Of a stretch of DNA of 64,000 bases, positions 37,704-45,738 are shown in pieces; positions within the stretch are counted from its first letter, which is position 1; every line of letters begins with the position of its first letter. Position numbers and translations under genes: made by a program. The notes beneath the pieces were generated by a model. That model saw nothing but the letters and a program-made list of their open reading frames with translations, had not been told where the DNA came from and did not search any database. This DNA comes from PGYU01 sp964637845 (lineage in GTDB: Bacteria; Bacteroidota; Ignavibacteria; Kapaibacteriales; UBA2268), in contig CAZWXI010000002.1 in the NCBI GenBank assembly GCA_964637845.1, positions 30,782 through 94,781 on the forward strand. The letters are read 5' to 3'.

Positions 37704-38858
37704 CTAATCGAGTTGTTTCAAATGCTTTTTTAAATTGCCGAAACTATTTACCAAAACGAGTGTAAAAATAGCCAAAATAAATCCCCCAAAAGTAGCTCCT
37801 GCAACAATGGACATTCTTTTTGGTTTCTCCTTTCTATCAGCTGGGATAGCCTCATCTAAAACTAACAGCTTTTTTACTTTTTTGATTTCATCAAGTCGGG
37901 CTCTTTCTATCATTGGTAACAAAAATACCTTAACTTTAGAATATGTTTCAAACTCAGTGAACAGACGCATAAATTCAATACCTTCTTCTGCTGCACTTTC
38001 AATAGTAAAATTACCCGCAAATCCCGGTTTATTCGTTATTTCGGCAACTTTGCTTTTAGTTTGGTCTTTTATTGTTTTAATTGATTGGGTTATATGGTCA
38101 AATTCACCTAAGTATGATTTGTAGTATTCATATGCGATTTCGTTTTTAATCTCCTCAGCTTTTAAGTCCGATAATGCCTTGCTGATTGAAGCCGCTTGGT
38201 CTGTGGGAGAGAAAATTAAAGTCCTTCTTGAGAACTTTTCTAAAGTATCTGCAATGAATCTAATTGTTGAGTCAATATTCTTTATTTGCTTATTCATGTA
38301 CTCCAAATTGAAAGCCGCTTCCTCATTAAATAATCTAGTAGCCAAATCATTTGTTATTTCACCGATTCTGTTTGCCATTTTTGCGGCTCTATGAGGGTCT
38401 TCATCAAGAACGCTTACTGTATAATTACCTTCTTTTTCGTAAGTAATATCCACATTTTTAGATAATCTTTTTCTTATTTTGGACATCATCGTATCAGGGA
38501 TATCGTAAACTTTTGCAAGTTCAAATTCTCGAATAATGCTGTCCAATACAGTCCGACTTTGCAAAACAACAATTAATGAATAGCCTTCTCCGGTTTGCCC
38601 TGAAAGTTTAGTTAAGCCAAAGTCTCGCAAGGTAGAAGATATCGTCCCCATTGCATTGCCCATCATGTTTTCATTAGACTGCGGAGGCACTAAATTTGCT
38701 GTTGACATATATTGATTTGGTATCAGTAAAGATATTCCTACAGAAGAAATCGAAACAGTAAAAGTAAAAATGATGATATACCATTTATGCTTTAGAAGAA
38801 ATGCTAAAAACTTAACCGTAGAGAACTCGTCTTTATATGGACTAATATCATTTGACAT
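37704..38858 (-). CDS. Wzz/GNVR-type polysaccharide chain-length determinant
   Basis: Inner-membrane polysaccharide co-polymerase that sets the chain length of Wzy-made polymers. It has the expected topology: a first transmembrane helix (WYIIIFTFTVSISSVGISLLI, ~26-47), a Wzz domain immediately after (IPNQYMSTANLVPP), a long helical periplasmic coiled coil, and a second transmembrane helix near the C-terminus (GATFGGFILAIFTLVLVNSFG). There is no cytoplasmic tyrosine kinase domain. At 384 residues it is typical of the short Wzz/PCP1 type. It is first in an apparent three-gene unit with the Wzy-like gene and mrdA; spacings are 3 bp and an 11-bp overlap. Confidence 0.9.
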   Translation of the reverse strand: MSNDISPYKDEFSTVKFLAFLLKHKWYIIIFTFTVSISSVGISLLIPNQYMSTANLVPPQSNENMMGNAMGTISSTLRDFGLTKLSGQTGEGYSLIVVLQSRTVLDSIIREFELAKVYDIPDTMMSKIRKRLSKNVDITYEKEGNYTVSVLDEDPHRAAKMANRIGEITNDLATRLFNEEAAFNLEYMNKQIKNIDSTIRFIADTLEKFSRRTLIFSPTDQAASISKALSDLKAEEIKNEIAYEYYKSYLGEFDHITQSIKTIKDQTKSKVAEITNKPGFAGNFTIESAAEEGIEFMRLFTEFETYSKVKVFLLPMIERARLDEIKKVKKLLVLDEAIPADRKEKPKRMSIVAGATFGGFILAIFTLVLVNSFGNLKKHLKQLD

Positions 38859-38909
38859 AATTTTCGATTTTGTTGTTGATACAAACCTCTAAAATATACT
38901 ATTTGTCAC

Positions 38910-40679
38910 TTATTTTAAAGGACTTTTAATAATCGGTGGTTTTCTGTAGTCCCTATCGCTACTTCGTATTTCAATGTCTTCAAACAATAAATCTCCCGAT
39001 ACTATCGAGACTCCGAGATATTGGTCCCCGCCACTTATAAACGGAGATATTACTGCCGGTGCCAAATGATTATGAACGTAGTAGTTATTGCCAACTAACA
39101 GAATGTCTTTAAATGACTGAACGGTTGCTCCCACCAAATCACCACCGCGAATGAGTTCTCTTTTACCATCCGGAAATACTTTATATGCTTCAACTATGGT
39201 GATTGAATTTTGGCTCATTGATGGTTGATATACTCCATATGCTATCCTGAATAATCCGGTAAACAAAATATTTTGGTTTAACAACTTTGTAATCACTACT
39301 CCGTATGGTAATTCGCGTGCTTTACATAATTCCATCATGCGGTTAATCAGCGAATCAGTAGTGACTTTGTGGGTCGCCTCAGATTTCAAAATTAAATTTG
39401 AAAGCATTGCCGAGCCACCTCGTTTGTGACCATTTGATTGTTTAACTCTGCGGGTCGGTATCCGTTCGGATAAAAGATTTTTCAAATATCCCTTCTCAAC
39501 AAGATTTACTACCTGTGATTTTAATCCGTCGCCATCGAATTCAAATGAACCAATGAGAGGTGTGTTGTGGAGTTTCGGGATTGTCGGGTCAGCTTGAATA
39601 CTTAGGAATTCAGGTAAAACTCTTCCACCGATTTTATTCTGAAAAGATCCGAATCTGTCATTAAATGCAGTTCCGCCTTCAGCTAATGGGGCCCTTTGCG
39701 TAACGAAATTTGGTGCAAAAACCTGAGCAATCAATTCCCATGCTGCTTGTCCAGAAAACAACACAGGACCAGAATAAGAATCATCTAATGAAGTTATTTT
39801 GGTTAAATCATCTAATACTTTTGCTGTATTTTTGACAGCACTGATTAGTGAGTCCTCTTCGGGGAAATCATTCGGAGATTTTACTAAGGATGTATAAAAA
39901 TTTGTCAGATGCATTCCGTCGGGAGCTTGTGCAAAGGCGACTACCTCCAGTCCAGCATATATATCATTTCTTACGTATTCTGTCCCTTCACTGTTTACGT
40001 AAAAGATCTTTTCCGGTAAATATTCAATTCCTACTGTAGAATTAATTATGTTCGAATATTCTCTGAAGATGCTGGATAATTTTTTGGACAAATTTTCAAA
40101 TTTAACTTTATCAAAATTGGGTATTTCAATATATGAAGCATTCTTCGTCGGTGGAACTTCAATAAAATCTGGAATTGTATCGCGGCGCATTAAATTCTTT
40201 AGGATTGCTTCCTTTTTTGAGTAAAGTTCTGCGGCTTGCTTGTATGCGGCATCAGTAGCAAGCCAAAGCTCGCGTCTTAATGTCGCATAATCTAATTCAA
40301 CCGGTATTTGCCGATTGCGGAAATTTTCTTCGTCGTCACTACTTCCGAAAAAGCTTAATCCTACATCAAAAAAATTTGTGTTGTCGAATTGATAGCTGCC
40401 GACTCTAACTCCGACGTTTAAAAGCGCATATCGAATATAATTAGATTCTGATAGCAAGCCGTAATCGGATTTGATATTATAAACATCTCTTATCCTTAAC
40501 GTGTATTCGATGTAGTATGGCTCTCGGACAGATTCAAGCCTTAGTTTATTCATCGAGCGGTTCAACTCATCTCGTAAAGCTTCGAGAATTCGAGTGTCCT
40601 TGTCGTGCTTGTTAATAATTGCAAACGAATTAATAATATTTACAGCAAAAACCATCAATATTAATATGTTTCTGAGCAT
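38910..40679 (-). CDS. Exported TldE/PmbA-like protein lacking the zinc motif
   Basis: Member of the TldD/PmbA (U62) family with a signal peptide (ILILMVFAVNIINSFA), so probably periplasmic. It aligns along its whole length with the gene at 40697-42379. Shared landmarks are VRVGSYQFDNTNFF, the YVNSEGTEYVRN strand, GGRVLPEFLSIQADPT, GSFEFDGDGLKSQVV and SNGHKRGG. At the place where the partner has HEIFGH this protein has AQVFAP, so both His and the Glu are replaced and it cannot be a TldD-type metalloprotease. That matches the TldE/PmbA role as the non-metal partner in the TldD-TldE heterodimer. The 589 residues exceed the ~450 of cytosolic TldE, due to an N-terminal extension. It follows its partner by 17 bp. 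Confidence 0.88.
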   Translation of the reverse strand: MLRNILILMVFAVNIINSFAIINKHDKDTRILEALRDELNRSMNKLRLESVREPYYIEYTLRIRDVYNIKSDYGLLSESNYIRYALLNVGVRVGSYQFDNTNFFDVGLSFFGSSDDEENFRNRQIPVELDYATLRRELWLATDAAYKQAAELYSKKEAILKNLMRRDTIPDFIEVPPTKNASYIEIPNFDKVKFENLSKKLSSIFREYSNIINSTVGIEYLPEKIFYVNSEGTEYVRNDIYAGLEVVAFAQAPDGMHLTNFYTSLVKSPNDFPEEDSLISAVKNTAKVLDDLTKITSLDDSYSGPVLFSGQAAWELIAQVFAPNFVTQRAPLAEGGTAFNDRFGSFQNKIGGRVLPEFLSIQADPTIPKLHNTPLIGSFEFDGDGLKSQVVNLVEKGYLKNLLSERIPTRRVKQSNGHKRGGSAMLSNLILKSEATHKVTTDSLINRMMELCKARELPYGVVITKLLNQNILFTGLFRIAYGVYQPSMSQNSITIVEAYKVFPDGKRELIRGGDLVGATVQSFKDILLVGNNYYVHNHLAPAVISPFISGGDQYLGVSIVSGDLLFEDIEIRSSDRDYRKPPIIKSPLK

Positions 40680-40696
40680 TAATTTTTCCGTATTTG

Positions 40697-42379
40697 TTAA
40701 TTAGCTTTGGTTGATAAAACAGGGGATTCCAAAATCGGCGGTTTTGCTTGAGACTTCTGTTTTTTTTGAACTTCTATCGTGCTTACAAGCAAGCTCGGAG
40801 AGCATGCAGATACAGGGACGCCACCTGATTCCGCACCACAAATACCATTGAAAATGCTCATGTCATCTGCGGTCGCCAATATGTTAGAAAATGTAGTAAG
40901 TGGTGTGCCGATTAAATCTACTCCGCGTACAAGCTCATCGGGTCTGCCGTCTGCATAAACTTTATATACTACAAGTGGCGTAACGTTGAATGCGTTCGGT
41001 ATTGTTCTCGCCGTAAATGTAAATCCACCCGATACTTCACCGAACAATAAACCATACTCTTTGTCTTGCTTTTTGATTTCTTCCCGCAACATTTCTCGCA
41101 ACTTTGCTTGCGATACAGTTTTTGTCGAAGCTACAATCATGTTAGATTGTCTTGAAACAACCTGGAAACCTTGCTGTCTCCTTCCGTGGCCATTCGAGTT
41201 TGCGAAACCCTCAATCGGCGAACGCGACATCAAAAAGTTACTGAAAACACCGTTTGCAACAGTTACAACTCTTTCGCCTTTTATTCCTTCGTCATCAAAT
41301 TTGTAATATCCTGAGAGAGGTACACCGTTTAGTACATTTTTTGTAGGGTCGAATGTTACACTTATGAAATCTGGAAGAATCTTTCTGCCAACTGAACGCT
41401 TAAAAGTTTGGCTCGAATTGGGATCCTTTTCACGATGACCTTCAACACGGTGCCCGAATATTTCATGGAAAAAGACACCTGCGGCTTCTCCCGTCAAAAT
41501 TGCTGGACCGGTAAAAGTTTCTGCCATTGGCGCATTGCGTAGTTCATTCAGCAAACGCATCATCTCATCAATATCAGCTAAAATTTGATTTCTACTTGGC
41601 AGTTCATCGGCAGTGAAAGCAAAATAGCTCCGATATAAAGGCAATGTCATACCGTCGTCAGCTTTTGTATAGGCATTTACAAAAATTCTGGCAGATGTCT
41701 CCGACCAATTTAATTTGCTGCCTTCGGTATTTACAAAATACTTATGCTTTATTTCAGTATTTAATCTTACAGATGAGCCGTAAATATATGGATGACTGCT
41801 AAATGCTGAGGATAATTCCCTAATTACGTTAGCCCATTTTGCGGTATCTAATTCAAATGACTGTTTCGGCCCCGAGTAAATTATAGGTTTTTCTCTCGAA
41901 AAATCAGCCGATGTATCCTCTTCGGCAACTTTTACCGCTTTATTGGTAATAGCTTTCTCGTATCTTTCGCTTGCGGCTTTGTATCTTCGATCGGTTGCGA
42001 ACCATATCATTTTTCTAAGAGCTTCTTCGTCACTTTCTAGCGGCAGTGAAACTAAACCTCCGCCGCTACCGAAATTGAGCGGATTTCCGCGAATTATATG
42101 TGTATTGTCGAATTGATAATCACCCACGCGTAAATCTATATCTAAAACTCTCGTACGGTTTCGAGCATTAGTCAATATTTTGCCGAAAACCGCTACTATT
42201 GTATGATTATCAACATCAGTCACATTATATGAAATGAAGTAAGGAGGAAATTCCTGGTACTTCAGTTCATTCATGCTTCTTACTAATTCTGTTTGCATAG
42301 CTTTGAATAGGGTGTCATCGGCATAACTTACATTAGCTGCCATGCTCATAAAAGCTATTAATGAAAGAATTTTCTTCAT
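40697..42379 (-). CDS. Exported TldD-like metalloprotease
   Basis: U62 (TldD/PmbA) family metallopeptidase with the zinc motif HEIFGH (His305-His310 from this start) in FFHEIFGHRVEGHREKD, then GRKILPDFISVTFDP, GYYKFDDEGIKGERVV and SNGHGRRQ. ATG at 42379 gives a clean signal peptide (MKKILSLIAFMSMAANVSYA). The frame is also open to 42415, which would overlap the upstream gene. E. coli TldD is cytosolic and, with TldE, degrades unfolded peptides such as microcin precursors. An exported version must act in the periplasm or at the surface on something else. Directly followed by the TldE-like gene, so a heterodimer is likely. Confidence 0.92.
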   Translation of the reverse strand: MKKILSLIAFMSMAANVSYADDTLFKAMQTELVRSMNELKYQEFPPYFISYNVTDVDNHTIVAVFGKILTNARNRTRVLDIDLRVGDYQFDNTHIIRGNPLNFGSGGGLVSLPLESDEEALRKMIWFATDRRYKAASERYEKAITNKAVKVAEEDTSADFSREKPIIYSGPKQSFELDTAKWANVIRELSSAFSSHPYIYGSSVRLNTEIKHKYFVNTEGSKLNWSETSARIFVNAYTKADDGMTLPLYRSYFAFTADELPSRNQILADIDEMMRLLNELRNAPMAETFTGPAILTGEAAGVFFHEIFGHRVEGHREKDPNSSQTFKRSVGRKILPDFISVTFDPTKNVLNGVPLSGYYKFDDEGIKGERVVTVANGVFSNFLMSRSPIEGFANSNGHGRRQQGFQVVSRQSNMIVASTKTVSQAKLREMLREEIKKQDKEYGLLFGEVSGGFTFTARTIPNAFNVTPLVVYKVYADGRPDELVRGVDLIGTPLTTFSNILATADDMSIFNGICGAESGGVPVSACSPSLLVSTIEVQKKQKSQAKPPILESPVLSTKAN

Positions 42380-42401
42380 TTTGAAATCCAAATTATTTAA
42401 T

Positions 42402-44495
42402 TTAATTTTGTTCATTTTTTGTTACTCGCTGAACGAACATTTCTGTTATTGCCATCAGTAATGCAAGTATTAAGAATAGCTGCCAAAGTTCAGTTCCTAT
42501 TCTTGCTTTATATAGTCCTTCGCTTAAATTATCAATATCATCAATTATCGATAAACGATTCTCGGCAAATCTTGCTGATACTTTCTCTTTGATTTTATTG
42601 ACTTCAGCGCCGCCTATTTCAGATTCGGTGCTATTATGATTGACGGATAATTGTGTAATAAAGTTACCTTTCTCATCAAAAATCTGATATAAACCCTTTA
42701 GGGTTAAATTATCCAGTGATACAAAACTCCCCGATGGCAGAATTACTGCTTCTCTGAAAAATTCATTATCCTGAGGGTCAATAATTCTGAACCTGCTTGT
42801 ACCTATAAACCGCTTAGGAATGATTATGTTGACAGGCTCTCCGATTGACGCTTCAATGGCTTTATCCGATGATGATGTCAGAAGTATGGTTGCACGATGA
42901 ATTAATGGGGGAAATATCCCGACATATGGGAAATCGCTCCATTGAGTATTTGGTGTAACCGAAAAATAAAAAAGTTTCCCATCGCCCAATTCATTTTCTA
43001 CGAGAAATACCCCATCAGTAGATTTTATTATAGTTCTACCACCGTCAACTTTTACGGAGCGATATATTTTAGGTGATTCTATCGAGCGTGATAAGTCTTC
43101 GTCGCGTTTGAATACATTTTCGAAGATAGGGTGCTCGGTCTCAACGATGGTGAATTTGCCGGGTGCATTACTTTCGAACCTTATTTCATTTGCTGAGCCA
43201 AGTCCCAATTTATTTGTAAAGTAACTCATATCAGCTATTTCCGCGGTATTTACAGGGAAAATAATAGCAGTACCGCCATTCTCAATATATTGAACCGTTC
43301 TATCCAGATTATTTCGTAAATAATCACCTCCCGCTAATATAACTAAATCATAAGATGGTAGGTTCTGCGATGCATATAGTTGAGGTGCTACAACAGTCAA
43401 ATTAATTTCATTGTTTGCATCGGACGCTTTTATGACATTTTCAATAAAAAATACGTCAGATTGCTCGCCGGACAACAAAATTCTTGGTGATTCAGGGATG
43501 TTAAAACCGAAATAATATGAATTGTCAAAATCCAAGGCGTCATTTTCGGTAACAACAACACCTTTAACAGGTCCTCGCGACTGCGGGGGTGCGGCTATTG
43601 TGGCGTTAATCGAACTGTTTGCAGGGATATCAATTGCACGTTGAGCAACTCTTTGCTCGTTAAATAACATGCTGATTACGGCTCCTTTTATATCAGAGTT
43701 TGAACTGTTTCGTATAACGGCTTCTATTTCAATGGGGCGATTGGGAATGAAAATACTACTCAAAACATTTAGCGAGTCAATACTTAGATTATTTAATGAG
43801 ACCTTAGAATTCGTGCCGATTGGTACCAAAAAAGCATTTATTGCAGGGTCTTTGATTTTTATTGAATCATATTCCGGGGTTTCAAATACATTTGATTGAA
43901 AATCCGAAATAATAAAAATCTCTTTGTTAAGATTTTTTGCGTCGTCCATGATGATTTGAGCGAACTTCAAGCTATTATTTAAGTTTGCAGGCATAGAGCT
44001 AATCTGCATTCCGGATAATGTAGATTCGATAAGTTCGCGGCTTGTGGCAAATCTGTTTAACAAATCGAATTGATTCCCGGTCATTTCTATAAGTGCTATC
44101 TCGTCACCTTCGTTCAAATTGTCGAGTATTTTACGGACGGAATTTTTGGCTTGATTTAATCTGTTTCCGAACTCATCGGAAACTTCCATACTGTAGGAAT
44201 TATCCACGATTATAACTATGCTGGACTTGGCATAAGATTCAAAAAATGGAAATGAACCTTGTATCGTAGGCCTAGCAAAAGCTAAGACCACAAATACTAT
44301 CAGTAAAGTTCTCAGAATAAGCAATAGAATCTGCTTTAACTTTAATTTTCGAATTTTTGTCTTTTGAAGCTCTTTGATAAATTTAAGAGTAGAGAACTCA
44401 ACGGTTTTAAGCTTTCTCAGGTTGAGCAGATGCAATAATACTGGGATCCCGGCGGCTACAAGTCCGATTAGTATTAAAGGATTTAAAAAATTCAT
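42402..44495 (-). CDS. BatA-type membrane protein with von Willebrand A domain
   Basis: Inner-membrane protein opening with the BatA N-terminal domain (NPLILIGLVAAGIPVLLHLL, then a second helix QILLLILRTLLIVFVVLAFA). A periplasmic vWA domain with a MIDAS motif DNSYSM follows (~97-102). Next is an Ig-like segment and a class I glutamine-amidotransferase-like fold region (YDLVILAGGDYL ... NGGTAIIFPV). A C-terminal transmembrane helix (LWQLFLILALLMAITEMFV) closes it. Such proteins are common in Bacteroidota next to MoxR ATPases, but no moxR or batB-E gene is next to this one. It lies just upstream of the exported TldD gene, and the alternative tldD start would overlap it by 14 bp. Function unknown; possibly a membrane scaffold. 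Confidence 0.87.
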   Translation of the reverse strand: MNFLNPLILIGLVAAGIPVLLHLLNLRKLKTVEFSTLKFIKELQKTKIRKLKLKQILLLILRTLLIVFVVLAFARPTIQGSFPFFESYAKSSIVIIVDNSYSMEVSDEFGNRLNQAKNSVRKILDNLNEGDEIALIEMTGNQFDLLNRFATSRELIESTLSGMQISSMPANLNNSLKFAQIIMDDAKNLNKEIFIISDFQSNVFETPEYDSIKIKDPAINAFLVPIGTNSKVSLNNLSIDSLNVLSSIFIPNRPIEIEAVIRNSSNSDIKGAVISMLFNEQRVAQRAIDIPANSSINATIAAPPQSRGPVKGVVVTENDALDFDNSYYFGFNIPESPRILLSGEQSDVFFIENVIKASDANNEINLTVVAPQLYASQNLPSYDLVILAGGDYLRNNLDRTVQYIENGGTAIIFPVNTAEIADMSYFTNKLGLGSANEIRFESNAPGKFTIVETEHPIFENVFKRDEDLSRSIESPKIYRSVKVDGGRTIIKSTDGVFLVENELGDGKLFYFSVTPNTQWSDFPYVGIFPPLIHRATILLTSSSDKAIEASIGEPVNIIIPKRFIGTSRFRIIDPQDNEFFREAVILPSGSFVSLDNLTLKGLYQIFDEKGNFITQLSVNHNSTESEIGGAEVNKIKEKVSARFAENRLSIIDDIDNLSEGLYKARIGTELWQLFLILALLMAITEMFVQRVTKNEQN

Positions 44496-44580
44496 CTATT
44501 CTTTTGTGTTCGTTCTATCATTAATTTCTAATAGACGAATTATTTAGCTGAAATTATAAAATGGATATAGATATACATGA

Positions 44581-45711
44581 CTAAATTATTGTTCGTTCGT
44601 AGACACGGTACCTTTTATAAATTTTACCGTTCATTGACATTGTTAGTCCTTTGTTCATCATGTCATTGTCTTCCAAAATCCACGATGCCTCTGCATCCGG
44701 CATATTTAATTGATTGGCTCGTTCGCCGGATTCGTAATATAATACTGCGTCTAAGCCATGTCTTTGATATTCCGGCAAAATACCCAAAACAATTATTCGT
44801 AAGCGATTGATTTGCTTTTTCTTTGTTAAAAGATGCCAAACGGCTCCGAGCATACCACCGTTCTTATTATGCTTGAATACTTGGTTCAAGTCCGGCAATG
44901 CCAAATGAAATCCAACTGGAACCCCATTTGATTCGATTATAAATACTAACTTAGGATTAGCCACGGGTTTTAAATCTGTAGCGAGAAAATCAAACTCCTC
45001 ATCGGTCATCCTGACATAACCCCAGTTGGGTTCCCATGCTCTATTATAAATTTCCTTTAAAGTATTGATGTCTTCACGGAACTGAACTTTATCTTTAAAA
45101 TTCACATCTCTGACATTTACTTTATAACGCTCTCTTATTAACCATTGTAACTTTTTAAGCTTCTCGGTAGCATAATCTTGATATCGCAGCTTGTATGCAT
45201 ATAAATCTTTAGCTTTTACGAAACCGGCTTTTTCTATCAATTCAGGGTAGTACCGCGGATTGTATGCCATCAGCACTTGTGGACTGTCATCGAAACCGTC
45301 TATTAATGTTCCGATTTCATCATTTACGGAAGGATTAAGTGGCCCTCTGATATGAGTCAAACCTCTTGATTTGAGCCATGCTGATGCTTCATTGAATAAA
45401 ACGTTCGCTATCTCGACATCATCCACACATTCAAAAAAGCCGAAAAATCCAACCTTGTCTTTATGTATAATATTATGATTATCGTTTTTAATAGAGGCTA
45501 TCCTACCGAGAATTTCACCATTACTTTCAACCATCAACATCTCGATTTCAGCATGTTTGAAAAATGGATTACGATTTGTACTCAACAACTTAATTCTATC
45601 TGCAATGATTGGTGGTACGAAATACGGGTCATTTTTATAGAAGTTCCATTGAGATTTGACAAATTTGACCAAACTTACTTTCGAGTCTACTCTTATGACA
45701 TTCACATTCAT
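44581..45711 (-). CDS. GNAT-like acyltransferase, substrate unknown
   Basis: Cytosolic protein of 376 residues with the look of a two-lobed GNAT acyltransferase. The N-lobe has KFVKSQWNFYKNDPYFVPP and VGFFGFFECVDD, where the latter is the beta strand/turn typical of these proteins. The middle has HIRGPLNPSVNDEIGTLIDGFD. The C-lobe has PVGFHLALPDLNQ and LGILPEYQRHGLDAVLYYE, the latter resembling the acetyl-CoA pyrophosphate loop (Q/R-x-x-G-x-G/A). No substrate is indicated. It starts 27 bp downstream of the S9 peptidase and the same strand continues to the BatA-like gene, so an operon is possible. Confidence 0.78.
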   Translation of the reverse strand: MNVNVIRVDSKVSLVKFVKSQWNFYKNDPYFVPPIIADRIKLLSTNRNPFFKHAEIEMLMVESNGEILGRIASIKNDNHNIIHKDKVGFFGFFECVDDVEIANVLFNEASAWLKSRGLTHIRGPLNPSVNDEIGTLIDGFDDSPQVLMAYNPRYYPELIEKAGFVKAKDLYAYKLRYQDYATEKLKKLQWLIRERYKVNVRDVNFKDKVQFREDINTLKEIYNRAWEPNWGYVRMTDEEFDFLATDLKPVANPKLVFIIESNGVPVGFHLALPDLNQVFKHNKNGGMLGAVWHLLTKKKQINRLRIIVLGILPEYQRHGLDAVLYYESGERANQLNMPDAEASWILEDNDMMNKGLTMSMNGKIYKRYRVYERTII

Positions 45712-45738
45712 GATTTAACGATTTATCTCTTTAAAAAA

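Noticed and set aside
42380..42415. Upstream start for the TldD-like gene
   Set aside because: It would place 12 polar residues before a clear signal peptide and overlap the BatA-like gene; ATG at 42379 is better.
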